From: Aureitalea sp. L0-47
Lineage (GTDB): Bacteria; Bacteroidota; Bacteroidia; Flavobacteriales; Flavobacteriaceae
DNA: 64,000 bases
NCBI RefSeq assembly: GCF_026126405.1
Contig: NZ_JAFMTQ010000002.1
Location: 62,001 to 126,000, forward strand
Reading direction: 5' to 3'
The translations under genes were made by a program, and so were the position numbers. The notes beneath the pieces are model-generated. The model was not told the origin of the DNA and searched no databases. It was given only the letters and a program-made list of their open reading frames with translations. Positions 8,273 to 17,090 of this stretch are shown piece by piece. Position 1 is the first letter of the stretch, and the number at the start of each line of letters is the position of its first letter.

Positions 8273-9550
8273 ATGACGAAAATTGAACATGTGATCAAGA
8301 GGGATTTTACGACCCGTGAATTCGAGCTCGAAAAGATAACCAATGCCATATTTAAGGCAATGAGCGCCGTGCAAAAAGGAACACAGGAAGATGCGCAAAA
8401 CGTTGCAATTAGTGTATATAAAGGGCTTCTGGAGAGAAAAGAGGCAGACCCGGACTACATTCCAACCATAGAAGAGATCCAGGATTTTGTGGAAACCAAA
8501 CTCATGATAGATGGATTCCATGAAGCCGCCAAGGCCTATATTCTATACCGTAATCAACAGGCCCTGAGCCGCAAATCGAATATCTTCGAAAAGCGGATCA
8601 ACCTCAAACCTTATGAGTACCCGCAACTATACGAATATGTGCCGGCTATCCGACATTCGTACTGGATCCATACCGAATTTAGTTTCACCAGCGATATCCA
8701 GGATTTCAAATCACGTCTTACAGATGTGGAACGCAGCGCCATCAAGAATACCATGCTGGCTATCTCACAGATCGAAGTAGCCGTGAAGAGCTTCTGGGGT
8801 GACCTGTACCACAAAATGCCAAAACCGGAAATCGGATCGGTGGGAGCCACTTTTGCAGAAAGCGAAGTAAGGCACCATGACGCCTATTCACACCTTCTGG
8901 AAATTCTCGGGTTGAACGATGAGTTCAAGGCACTGAAAAAGAAGCCGGTAATCATGAAACGTGTTCAGTACCTGGAAACGGCCCTTCGGAATGCCAAAAG
9001 TGAAGACCAAAAAGAATATGCCGAATCGATATTGCTGTTCTCTCTTTTTATTGAGCACGTATCTCTATTCTCTCAGTTTCTCATCATCATGGCCTTCAAC
9101 AAACATAAGAATGTTCTCAAGGGCATTTCCAATGTGGTTGAAGCGACCTCCAAGGAGGAGCAGATCCATGGTGACTTCGGAATAGATATCATCAAGATCC
9201 TACAGGACGAACACCCAGAGTGGTTTAATGCCGAATACAAGGGGATGATACAAAAGATGTGCAGCAAGGCTTACGAAGCCGAAAGTGACATCGTAGACTG
9301 GATCTTCGAAGCAGGTGAGCTGGACTTCTTACCGAAGGCAGTGGTCAACGAATTTATCAAGAACCGATTCAACGCTTCATTGGAAAGCATCGGAATTGAA
9401 AAAGTGTTTCACATTGATGAGGAACTCGTGGCACAAACCGAATGGTTCGACGACGAGATCATCGGTACCAAGCACGGCGATTTCTTTGTAAAGCGATCCA
9501 TAAACTACAGTAAAAGAACCCAAAGTATAACCGGAGACGACCTATTTTAA
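8273..9550 (+). CDS. nrdB: ribonucleotide reductase small subunit with N-terminal ATP-cone
   Basis: 425 residues, longer than a usual R2 (about 320-375) because residues 1-95 form an ATP-cone (VIKRDFTTREFELEKITNAI, then a helical domain). The ferritin-like radical domain follows, with metal ligands readable as E168, E198, H201, E261, E296 and H299; Y205 sits where E. coli Tyr122 would. R2 proteins with an ATP-cone are known from Leeuwenhoekiella blandensis NrdB, where the cone controls activity allosterically and a Mn-Mn cofactor is used (subclass Id). With nrdA it makes dNTPs from ribonucleotides. nrdA follows after only 6 bp. Confidence 0.93.
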   Translation: MTKIEHVIKRDFTTREFELEKITNAIFKAMSAVQKGTQEDAQNVAISVYKGLLERKEADPDYIPTIEEIQDFVETKLMIDGFHEAAKAYILYRNQQALSRKSNIFEKRINLKPYEYPQLYEYVPAIRHSYWIHTEFSFTSDIQDFKSRLTDVERSAIKNTMLAISQIEVAVKSFWGDLYHKMPKPEIGSVGATFAESEVRHHDAYSHLLEILGLNDEFKALKKKPVIMKRVQYLETALRNAKSEDQKEYAESILLFSLFIEHVSLFSQFLIIMAFNKHKNVLKGISNVVEATSKEEQIHGDFGIDIIKILQDEHPEWFNAEYKGMIQKMCSKAYEAESDIVDWIFEAGELDFLPKAVVNEFIKNRFNASLESIGIEKVFHIDEELVAQTEWFDDEIIGTKHGDFFVKRSINYSKRTQSITGDDLF

Positions 9551-9556
9551 AAAACT

Positions 9557-11344
9557 ATGCAAAAAGAAAACCTCACAACTAGCACAAACCAGAAAACAAC
9601 ATCCCCAAATCAGGATTTAACCACTGCCAGAAAAGAAGCACTAAAACAATATGCCCCGTTAGCCCCAGGTAAATTCGAATGGCTTAACGATAATAGTCGG
9701 AAATTTTTAGCCGGCGGATATCTCGTAGACGGAGTAAGCGCAGAAGAACGTATCATGGAAGTGGCCCAACGCGCCGAGAGAATTCTAGAGATGCCTGGAT
9801 TTGCCGACAAGTTTTATAATTATATGTCCCATGGTTTCTACTCACTTGCTTCACCGGTTTGGTCGAACTTCGGAAAAGAAAGAGGGCTTCCAATAAGCTG
9901 TTTTGGGTCGCATATCGATGATGATATGGGGAATATACTGTATACCCAGTCTGAAGTAGGAATGATGTCGAAATTAGGAGGTGGCACTTCGGGTTTCTTC
10001 GGAAAAATAAGACACAGAGGTGCTCCGGTTAAGAATAACGGAGAAGCTTCAGGTGCCGTACACATCATGCAGCTGTTCGAATCAATGGTAGATGTAGTGA
10101 GCCAGGGTTCGGTTCGAAGAGGAAGGTTCTCTCCTTACTTACCGATAGATCACGAGGATATCATGGAATTCCTCGAAATAGGAACCGAGGGGAATCCCAT
10201 TCAGCAACTAACACACGGAGTAACTGTACCTAACGACTGGATGCAGGAAATGGTGGACGGTGACGCTGATAAGAGAGCCGTATGGGCCAAAGTACTCCAA
10301 AGACGTGGAGAAATGGGATATCCTTATGTATTCTTCAGTGACAACGCCAACAATGGTGCTGCTGACGTCTACAAGGACAAGAATCACAGGATCTACGCCA
10401 GTAACCTCTGTACGGAGATCATGTTGCCGTCTAATGACGACTGGTCTTTCGTATGTGTGCTGTCCAGCATCAACCTACTTCACTACGACAAGTGGAAGGA
10501 CACCGACGCGGTTGAAACAATGATCTTCTTCCTGGATGCCGTAATCACGGAATTCCTCGAAAAACTTGAAGCCTACAGGGATTCTTCCGATAGAGAGGAT
10601 CGCCAAACCTTCCTGTTCATGGAGCGAGCGTATAATTTCGCTAAAGAGAACAGGGCACTAGGTATGGGAGTATTGGGATGGCATTCGCTGCTTCAGGCAA
10701 AAAGATTGTCTTTCAATAGTCAGGAAGCTTATAACCTCAACAGTGAGATATTTAAGGAAATCCAAGAGCGATCGCACGTGGCCTCCAAACAACTGGCTGA
10801 TAAGTTCGGCGAGCCGGAAGTATTGAAAGGTTACGGTAGAAGAAATACTACAATGAATGCCGTTGCCCCAACAACCTCATCGGCTTTCATCCTTGGGCAG
10901 GTTTCGCAGGGAATAGAACCGATCTGGTCCAACATCTATGTGAAAGACATCGCTAAGTTAAAGACCACGATCAAGAATCCATTCCTAGAAGAATTGCTAG
11001 AGGAAAAAGGTATGAATAACCCGGAGGTATGGAAAGACATTCGGAATCGTGACGGGTCTGTTCAGCACCTGGACTTCCTGACGCAAGAGGAAAAGGATGT
11101 ATTTAAAACCTACTCGGAGATCGACCAGATGGATATTATCTACCAGGCGGCTAACCGACAGAACCACATAGATCAAGGTCAATCGTTGAATATCATTGTA
11201 CACCCGGATATGCCTACCAAGGAGATCAATAAGATACACGTTACGGCATGGAAATTAGGTCTGAAATCACTGTACTATCAGCACAGTATGAATGCTGCAC
11301 AGAAGTTCAAACAGAAAAAGGAATGTACAAGTTGCGAAGGCTAA
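9557..11344 (+). CDS. nrdA: ribonucleotide reductase large subunit without ATP-cone
   Basis: 595 residues, short for a class I R1 because the N-terminal ATP-cone is absent; residues 1-25 are a Thr/Gln-rich tail. The catalytic residues can be read: C115 (PISCFG), N283/C285/E287 (NLCTE), C300 (FVCVLSS), the radical-transfer pair Y573-Y574 (SLYYQ) and the C-terminal redox pair C590/C593 (ECTSCEG). It reduces ribonucleoside diphosphates. Loss of the cone here matches its presence on NrdB, so activity control must come from the small subunit. The gene ends before a strong terminator. Confidence 0.95.
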   Translation: MQKENLTTSTNQKTTSPNQDLTTARKEALKQYAPLAPGKFEWLNDNSRKFLAGGYLVDGVSAEERIMEVAQRAERILEMPGFADKFYNYMSHGFYSLASPVWSNFGKERGLPISCFGSHIDDDMGNILYTQSEVGMMSKLGGGTSGFFGKIRHRGAPVKNNGEASGAVHIMQLFESMVDVVSQGSVRRGRFSPYLPIDHEDIMEFLEIGTEGNPIQQLTHGVTVPNDWMQEMVDGDADKRAVWAKVLQRRGEMGYPYVFFSDNANNGAADVYKDKNHRIYASNLCTEIMLPSNDDWSFVCVLSSINLLHYDKWKDTDAVETMIFFLDAVITEFLEKLEAYRDSSDREDRQTFLFMERAYNFAKENRALGMGVLGWHSLLQAKRLSFNSQEAYNLNSEIFKEIQERSHVASKQLADKFGEPEVLKGYGRRNTTMNAVAPTTSSAFILGQVSQGIEPIWSNIYVKDIAKLKTTIKNPFLEELLEEKGMNNPEVWKDIRNRDGSVQHLDFLTQEEKDVFKTYSEIDQMDIIYQAANRQNHIDQGQSLNIIVHPDMPTKEINKIHVTAWKLGLKSLYYQHSMNAAQKFKQKKECTSCEG

Positions 11345-11399
11345 CGAAAGACACTTCGCTCAATTAATCAAGTCCCAACTGTTTATTGAAGTGAAATTG

Positions 11400-11432
11400 A
11401 ATCCTCAGGTCCCCCGACCTGAGGATTTTTTT
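11400..11432. terminator. bidirectional terminator between nrdA and the AraC gene
   Basis: A perfect 12-bp stem (AATCCTCAGGTC / GACCTGAGGATT) with a CCCC loop, followed by T5. It serves nrdA on the plus strand; its right part overlaps the 3' end of the convergent AraC gene. Confidence 0.85.
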
Positions 11433-12339
11433 AATTCATATTTCTGAAGTCGTTTGGACTTAGCCCGGTCTTGTTCTTGAATAATCTACTGAAGTGTTGT
11501 GGATATCTAAATCCCAACTCATATGCAATTTCGCTGATACTTTTTTCGTGATCAAAGACCTTCTCTTTCGCCACTTCGATGAGTTTATTCTGGATGTACT
11601 CTTGCGCAGATCTTCCGGTTTCTTTCTTAATTAAATCACCGAAATAATTGGGTGACAAATGAAGCTGTTCAGCAAAGTAAGTGACGGATGGCAATCCTTG
11701 TTTATTGGGTTCTTCGGATAAGAAATATTCATTCAACAGTACATCAAACCTTTCTAAGGAGGTTGAATGAGCCACTTCTCTTGTCAGGAATTGTCGATCA
11801 TAGAATCGCACACAATAATCCAAAAGTAATTCCAAATTGGAAACAATCAAGTTTTTGGAATGTCCATCCATATTTTGCTCAAGTTCAAATTGAATCTTTT
11901 CGAGCAAGTCCAAGATAATTCTCCGCTCTTTCATGGATATGTGGAGAGCCTCATTTACTGCATAAGAAAAGAAAGAGTACGATTGGATTTTCTTTCCTAA
12001 TTTGGTGCCATGTAATAAATCGGGGTGAAACAGCAATGCATATCCCTTGGGTACATGATTCTTTTCATACACAAACCCGACTGATTGTTGGGGTGATAAA
12101 AATACCATTGTGCCTTCATCAAAATCATAGTGCTTACCGCCATATTTCATTTTACACGAATTGTGATCCTTCAAGAAGATCGCATAGCATTCAAAAGTAA
12201 ATCCGCTATAGGTCGGTGGAGATACTGAACTTGGTTCAAACTTGTCAAAATCTAAAATACCTATAAGAGGATGAAGCAATTCATAGTTACGCAACTTAAA
12301 GTACGTTGACACGGAATCTATCGTCATGAAATTCTCCAT
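11431..12339 (-). CDS. AraC family transcriptional regulator
   Basis: 302 residues. The N-terminal half is cupin-like (YDFDEGTMVFLSPQQ, then a proline-rich turn); residues about 200-302 are the AraC DNA-binding domain with two helix-turn-helix units (VTYFAEQLHLSPNYFGDLIK and ISEIAYELGFRYPQHFSRLF) and the ending GLSPNDFR. A downstream Met5 could be the real start. It is divergent from the DUF5916/hydrolase/cupin operon; the 133-bp spacer carries 21-bp phased repeats next to a -7 box, so this protein probably controls that operon and perhaps itself. The ligand is unknown. Confidence 0.9.
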   Translation of the reverse strand: MENFMTIDSVSTYFKLRNYELLHPLIGILDFDKFEPSSVSPPTYSGFTFECYAIFLKDHNSCKMKYGGKHYDFDEGTMVFLSPQQSVGFVYEKNHVPKGYALLFHPDLLHGTKLGKKIQSYSFFSYAVNEALHISMKERRIILDLLEKIQFELEQNMDGHSKNLIVSNLELLLDYCVRFYDRQFLTREVAHSTSLERFDVLLNEYFLSEEPNKQGLPSVTYFAEQLHLSPNYFGDLIKKETGRSAQEYIQNKLIEVAKEKVFDHEKSISEIAYELGFRYPQHFSRLFKNKTGLSPNDFRNMN

Positions 12340-12376
12340 AGTTCAATAATTATTCATTAAATATAAGATATTGATA

Positions 12377-12439
12377 GTCATATAATGCCATCGAACGGTC
12401 ATATCAGTAATAATGGTAGAACTATCTGTAATAATGGTA
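12377..12439 (+). promoter_or_regulatory. 21-bp phased direct repeats, probable AraC-type operator
   Basis: GTCATAT occurs at 12377 and 12398, exactly 21 bp apart. TATCAGTAATAATGGTA (12402) and TATCTGTAATAATGGTA (12423) match at 16 of 17 positions and are again 21 bp apart. The last repeat ends 23 bp before the -7 box at 12463. The region lies between the AraC gene and its divergent neighbour. Confidence 0.68.
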
Positions 12440-12462
12440 TCGTAATCTCGTATTCATACCCT

Positions 12463-12470
12463 TAATTTTG
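12463..12470 (+). promoter_or_regulatory. -7 promoter box of the DUF5916/hydrolase/cupin operon
   Basis: TAATTTTG matches TAnnTTTG. Transcription should start a few bases downstream, at or after the ATG at 12473, which argues that translation starts at the next ATG, 12494. Confidence 0.55.
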
Positions 12471-12493
12471 GAATGTCAGACAACATTACTTCT

Positions 12494-14710
12494 ATGAAAG
12501 GAGCATTCCTTTTCTTTTTAACCATCCTAACAGGGGCTGTTTTTACGTATGAGATGAAGGCCCAAGATACTCCTAAAAGTATTAGAGCAAAATTCATAAA
12601 TGAAGAAATTACATTGGATGGAGAACTCAAGGAAGACTTTTGGAAAACCACTGACAAGACAACCGATTTTTGGCAATATTTTCCTTCAGACAGTATTGTT
12701 GCAAAATATCAAACTACCGTTCAAATAGCGTATAACGAAACGACACTTTACGTTGGTATTCGTGCAGAAATTCCAAGCAATGATTTTGTGGTAACTTCTC
12801 TTAAGCGAGACTTTAGTGGAGTCCGTAATGATAACGTGAGTATCTTGTTCGATACTTTTAACGACGGTGCCAATGCGTTTGGATTTGGCATCACACCGTA
12901 TGGTGTTCGGCGGGAATTCTTAGTGTCATCGGGAGGTTCGTCCAGAGAGAACTACAATTTTAGCTGGGATGTAAAATGGCAAGGTGAAAGCAAAATTTAC
13001 GATACCTACTTTACTGCAGAGATGGCCATACCATTTACCTCATTAAAATTTGAGGAAGGAGCTACCAATTGGGGTGTAAGACCCTACAGATTCAATATCC
13101 AGTCAAATGAAACCAGTACTCTGGCCAGAGTCCCACAATCACAGTTATTGGGCACCCTGGCCTTTATGGATGAATTGGTTTTTGAAAAACCTTTGGGAAA
13201 ATCCAGAACTCCTTTTGCACTAATTCCCTATATAAATGGTCTTGCTCAAAAGGACTTTGAAAACAACCATGAAGATTCTAAGATTTCCGTCGGTGGTGAT
13301 GCGAAAATCGCAATCGGTGATGGATTGAATTTAGATTTAACCATAAACCCGGATTTTTCAAATGTTGAAGTCGATGACATTTTTACCAATTTGACAAGAT
13401 TCGAGTTGCGCCTACCGGAACGCCGTCAGTTTTTTATTGATAATGGCGACCTTTTTGGTTCATTCGGAAACTTCTTTGGCGAGGCACGTCCTTTCTTTTC
13501 AAGACGCATTGGGCTGGCTCGTGATGTTGATGATGATCTAATTCAAAATGACATCATTGCAGGAGCCCGACTGAGTGGGAAATTGAATGAGAATTGGCGG
13601 CTGGGTGTATTGAATATTCAAACCGCTGCGGACCGGGCTAACGAAATTGCTTCAAATAACAATTCAATGATAGCTTTACAAAAAAAAGTAGGGAGCCGTT
13701 CCATCATTGGCGCATTTATTGTTAATAGAGAACGCTTTAAAGAATACAGCTTTTCAGAAGGTAATGATAGATACAATCGTGTATTTGGAATAGATTACAA
13801 CCTTGCAACAGCGGACAATTCCTGGTCCGGCAGGTATTATCTTCATAAATCTATAAATCCGGATGACAAAGGAGGAAATTTCTCGGCCCAAGCCGTTACT
13901 ACTTATAATAAAAATAACTGGGTCTTTATCAATGATTGGGTGTTCGTGGACAATGACTTCAAAGCTGATTTAGGTTTCGTGCCACGAACTGATATTTTTA
14001 AAATGGGTAATTTTGCTCAGCACTTTCTATATCCGAGGAACCGGGAAGTAATCAACAGGAATAATATTCAGATTCTATTTATAAATTACTTTAGACCTAA
14101 TTTGGATTTCAAACTAACCGATTATTTATTAAGAACCACTTGGGAAACCGAATTTAAAAGCAATTCAAAAATTACAGCCAATCTTGTCAATCAATACATA
14201 TTCTTGACTGAAGAATTTGATCCAACACGTAAGGATGATGGAACACCTTTGCCGGGTAATGAAGGTTATACCTTTACCCAGGCAAGCATTGAGTTTGAAT
14301 CTAATAACACAAATTTATTTACCTATTCTTTTAACACCACCTTAGGGGAATTCTTTATCGGCAATCGCTATTCGGCAGGTGGAACTCTAAGTTACAGGTG
14401 GCAGCCGTGGGCACAATTTTCCGTAAATGTAAACTACGATGGCATCAAATTACCGGCACCCTACGAAAGTGCAGACTATTGGCTTATCACACCGAGAATG
14501 GATGTGACTTTTAGCAAAACATTGTTTTTTACAGCCCTGGCGCAATACAGTAATCAGCGTGATAATTTTGGGGTTAATGCCCGATTACAATGGCGTTTTG
14601 CCCCCTTATCAGATTTGTTCCTCGTCTACAATGACAATTACTTCACTCAAGAATTTGCTCCACGTTTTAGATCCATTAATCTAAAGGTTACGTATTGGTT
14701 AAATTTGTAG
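12494..14710 (+). CDS. DUF5916 outer-membrane-type protein with family 9 carbohydrate-binding-like N terminus
   Basis: I place the start at 12494, where MKGAFLFFLTILTG begins a signal peptide; the ATG at 12473 lies at the predicted transcription start. The mature protein begins with a CBM9-like beta-sandwich (ITLDGELKEDFWKTTDKTTDF ... LYVGIRA) and continues with DUF5916, whose segments LTINPDFSNVEVD and RRQFFIDNGDLFG are visible; the rest looks like beta-barrel strands. Such proteins are thought to sit in the outer membrane; their substrate is unknown. It is first in an operon with a hydrolase and a cupin. A second member lies at 45310-47997. Confidence 0.88.
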   Translation: MKGAFLFFLTILTGAVFTYEMKAQDTPKSIRAKFINEEITLDGELKEDFWKTTDKTTDFWQYFPSDSIVAKYQTTVQIAYNETTLYVGIRAEIPSNDFVVTSLKRDFSGVRNDNVSILFDTFNDGANAFGFGITPYGVRREFLVSSGGSSRENYNFSWDVKWQGESKIYDTYFTAEMAIPFTSLKFEEGATNWGVRPYRFNIQSNETSTLARVPQSQLLGTLAFMDELVFEKPLGKSRTPFALIPYINGLAQKDFENNHEDSKISVGGDAKIAIGDGLNLDLTINPDFSNVEVDDIFTNLTRFELRLPERRQFFIDNGDLFGSFGNFFGEARPFFSRRIGLARDVDDDLIQNDIIAGARLSGKLNENWRLGVLNIQTAADRANEIASNNNSMIALQKKVGSRSIIGAFIVNRERFKEYSFSEGNDRYNRVFGIDYNLATADNSWSGRYYLHKSINPDDKGGNFSAQAVTTYNKNNWVFINDWVFVDNDFKADLGFVPRTDIFKMGNFAQHFLYPRNREVINRNNIQILFINYFRPNLDFKLTDYLLRTTWETEFKSNSKITANLVNQYIFLTEEFDPTRKDDGTPLPGNEGYTFTQASIEFESNNTNLFTYSFNTTLGEFFIGNRYSAGGTLSYRWQPWAQFSVNVNYDGIKLPAPYESADYWLITPRMDVTFSKTLFFTALAQYSNQRDNFGVNARLQWRFAPLSDLFLVYNDNYFTQEFAPRFRSINLKVTYWLNL

Positions 14711-14712
14711 TT

Positions 14713-15834
14713 ATGATAAAGTACTTTAATTTTTACACGGGAATTTTGTGTACACTTGTATTTATTTTGAGTTGTGCCGAAAGGCAGCCGAATAGTGCGG
14801 ATCCGTCTATCAGTGATAAAGAATCCGTTCAAATTCAGGAACAAGGCACATTTGCGGTGGGAGGTTCAGTAATTGAAAGCCCCGGTACTTTTGATCCTGT
14901 GGCTCACGGTTATTTTAATCCGACCGATCAAAGTACAGAAGGACAAACCCTGCATGGGGATCATGCTACTGTTGTTTATCAAATTCCTGTTAATCCAAGA
15001 GAACTACCTCTCGTTTTCTGGCACGGCTACGGCCAATCCATGCGAACCTGGCAAACCACACCAGATGGGAGAGAAGGGTTTCAAAGTATCTTTCTGAAGA
15101 AAAAGTTCCCGGTGTATCTGCTGGACCAGCCCAGACGGGGGCTCTCGGGAAGAAGCACTGTTTCAACAACTACAAATGCCAGAACCGAAGATCAACTTTG
15201 GTTTGGAATATTCAGGTTGGGTGAAGGAAACCAGTTCTACCCGGAAGTTCAATTTTCACAGGATCCCGACGCATTGGAACAATTTTTTCGACAAATAACA
15301 CCCGACACCGGTCCCTTGAATATCCAGGTAAATATTGATGCCGTTTCAGCTCTTTTCGATAAAATCGGGGAAGGTGTACTGGTCACTCATTCACACAGCG
15401 GCGGCCAGGGTTGGATGACGGCATTAAAGAACGACAACATCAAGGCTATTGTTTCTTATGAACCAGGGAGCAATTTCGTTTTTCCGGTGGGAAAAGTGCC
15501 ACAACCCATTCCATTTGTGGGTGGGGCTTTGAAAGCTCGAGGGGTACCGATGGAAGAATTTCAGAAATTAACGAAAATCCCTATCGTCATATACTACGGG
15601 GATTATATTCCTGAAGAACCAGTGACAAGTCCTGGCAAAGAGCAATGGCGGGCAGCACTTACCATGGCCGGGCAATGGACCAAAGCCGTTAATGATGCAG
15701 GAGGAGATGTAACTTTGATCGTCCTACCAGAATTAGGGATCAAGGGCAATACGCATTTTCCTATGTCGGACCTAAACAACAAACAGATCGCGGAGTTAAT
15801 GTTTGAATGGCTAAGCGAAAAAGGACTGAACTAA
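14713..15834 (+). CDS. alpha/beta-hydrolase fold lipoprotein
   Basis: The ATG at 14713, 2 bp after the previous stop, is preferred over an in-frame TTG at 14695. The 373-residue protein has a lipoprotein signal ending in FILSC21. The hydrolase domain shows LPLVFWHGYGQS (oxyanion region), VYLLDQPRRGLSGRS, and the nucleophile elbow THSHSGGQG with S229; a likely acid lies near VTLIVLPE and the His in GNTHFPM. It should cleave an ester, lactone or similar bond on the cell surface or in the periplasm. The operon partners (DUF5916 protein, cupin) and AraC control suggest uptake and breakdown of a specific compound. Confidence 0.85.
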   Translation: MIKYFNFYTGILCTLVFILSCAERQPNSADPSISDKESVQIQEQGTFAVGGSVIESPGTFDPVAHGYFNPTDQSTEGQTLHGDHATVVYQIPVNPRELPLVFWHGYGQSMRTWQTTPDGREGFQSIFLKKKFPVYLLDQPRRGLSGRSTVSTTTNARTEDQLWFGIFRLGEGNQFYPEVQFSQDPDALEQFFRQITPDTGPLNIQVNIDAVSALFDKIGEGVLVTHSHSGGQGWMTALKNDNIKAIVSYEPGSNFVFPVGKVPQPIPFVGGALKARGVPMEEFQKLTKIPIVIYYGDYIPEEPVTSPGKEQWRAALTMAGQWTKAVNDAGGDVTLIVLPELGIKGNTHFPMSDLNNKQIAELMFEWLSEKGLN

Positions 15835-15847
15835 AAACTTAAAACAC

Positions 15848-16321
15848 ATGAAAATTCTACTTACCACTTTATTGATAGTTGTATCTGTTTTTGCGAATGC
15901 ACAAAGTTCTGAATACACTGTCTCCTCATATTTGGAGGAAGGAATTAAAGCGCCAAACACCCACTACATTGGGGAAGCGTGGTTAAATCGGTTATTATCC
16001 GCCGATGGTGACCTGGATTACAATATCACAAAAGCGACCTTCAAGGCGAATTCAACCTTAGACTGGCATAAGCACACATCGCCACAGGTATTGATCTATG
16101 TTGAAGGAGAGGGCTATTATCAGGAAAGAGGAAAAGACCCTGTAATTTTAAAAGCAGGAGATGTGATCATGTGTGAAAAAGACACTGAGCATTGGCACTC
16201 ATCCACTAAAGAAAGTGATGTGACATATCTGGCCATTTATGGTGGAGAACAACCAACGGTTTGGACAGAAGTACTTTCTCAAGAATATTATGATAGTGTG
16301 GCTGAGAGGTTGAAAGAATAG
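15848..16321 (+). CDS. secreted cupin-domain protein
   Basis: 157 residues with a Sec signal peptide (residues 1-19, ending FANAQ) and a single cupin barrel. Motif 1 is LDWHKHTSPQVLIYVEGEG, with H-x-H and a glycine-rich turn; motif 2 is AGDVIMCEKDTEHWH, giving a likely metal site. It resembles the small bacterial Mn cupins that include hydroxynitrile lyase-like enzymes and the cupin part of carboxymuconolactone-decarboxylase-type proteins. Last gene of the AraC-linked operon, 13 bp after the hydrolase. The reaction is not known. Confidence 0.85.
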   Translation: MKILLTTLLIVVSVFANAQSSEYTVSSYLEEGIKAPNTHYIGEAWLNRLLSADGDLDYNITKATFKANSTLDWHKHTSPQVLIYVEGEGYYQERGKDPVILKAGDVIMCEKDTEHWHSSTKESDVTYLAIYGGEQPTVWTEVLSQEYYDSVAERLKE

Positions 16322-16736
16322 AGATGTATCGAAAAAGTGGTGAAGGCAAATTATGATGGAGTGGGTACTATTCCGCGACTCACTTTTGAACAAAACAAAA
16401 AGCCCGGAACAATGGTTCCGACAAACACATTGGGAAACGGAAAGTTCCGTCATTTTTGTAAACTGGAAACTACAAAAATGACGGAACAACCACCCACAAT
16501 AGTGTGCCAAATGAGTCATAAGTGAAAGGTAAATCTTGATTTGGGAGAATTCTATCTAATAACTATTCACGTCTCACTATTCACCCAAAAGAAAAAGCCT
16601 GAAGCGAAAGGATCATTCTTAAATGGGGAGCGCAAAGTTTTCTTTGTTTTGTACATTGATTTAAGTTACAAAACAAAGAAAACAACCACCCACATTCACG
16701 TGGGCCAATAAAGAATAAGAATAATTAATAGAAAAT
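16322..16736. repeat. two ~145-bp structured repeat units with long perfect hairpins
   Basis: No credible gene. Unit 1 spans about 16368-16510 and unit 2 about 16562-16708, in the same orientation. Both open with ACTATTC, then CTCACT and AAAAAGCC, reach AAAG, form a hairpin, and continue AACCACCCACA to a GCCAA end. The stems are 17 bp and perfect in each: 16444-16460 with 16471-16487, and 16637-16653 with 16667-16683. The stem sequences differ completely between units, while the flanks are conserved. Unit 2 ends in GTGGGCCAA, which resembles the start of the neighbouring tRNA-Gln on the other strand. Confidence 0.7.
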
Positions 16737-16766
16737 AAAAAGCCGCTTCATTCGAAGCGGCTTTTT
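16737..16766 (-). terminator. terminator of tRNA-Gln
   Basis: Perfect 13-bp stem AAAAAGCCGCTTC / GAAGCGGCTTTTT with a 4-base loop, directly after the tRNA 3' end on the minus strand. Confidence 0.85.
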
Positions 16767-16767
16767 G

Positions 16768-16840
16768 TTGGCCCACTAGGGCTCGAACCTAGACTCTTCT
16801 GGACCAAAACCAGACGTGTTGCCAGTTACACCATGGGCCA
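16768..16840 (-). tRNA. tRNA-Gln (anticodon TTG)
   Basis: On the minus strand the 73-nt gene folds as a tRNA: acceptor arms TGGCCCA / TGGGCCA with discriminator A; anticodon stem TCTGG / CCAGA around loop TTTTGGT, so the anticodon is TTG (reads CAA, Gln); T-arm TAGGTTCGAGCCCTA. The CCA end is not encoded. It stands alone and is followed by a strong terminator and then by the two structured repeat units. Confidence 0.95.
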
Positions 16841-17090
16841 ATACCATAATGAGTGCGCAAATTTAATACAAACTTTGGTTCACACAAACAATTTTCAGCA
16901 AAAATCAGACAGACATTACGGTCTAAGACCGTTCTAAACCCCCGATTTACATTAAAGCTAAAGTTCTAGTACCATTTTCCACCCCACTTTTTGCGAAATA
17001 ATAACCCCAAAACCCACGTTAGCATATTTTTAGGAGTCCCTTTAGGCATATTATTAGTAAATTCGCCTCGACCAATAACCCAGTTTTTTT

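Noticed and set aside
16337-16525. 62-residue ORF across the first structured repeat
   Set aside because: It reads straight through the perfect inverted repeat, has no signal or domain pattern, and the matching frame is not kept in the second unit.
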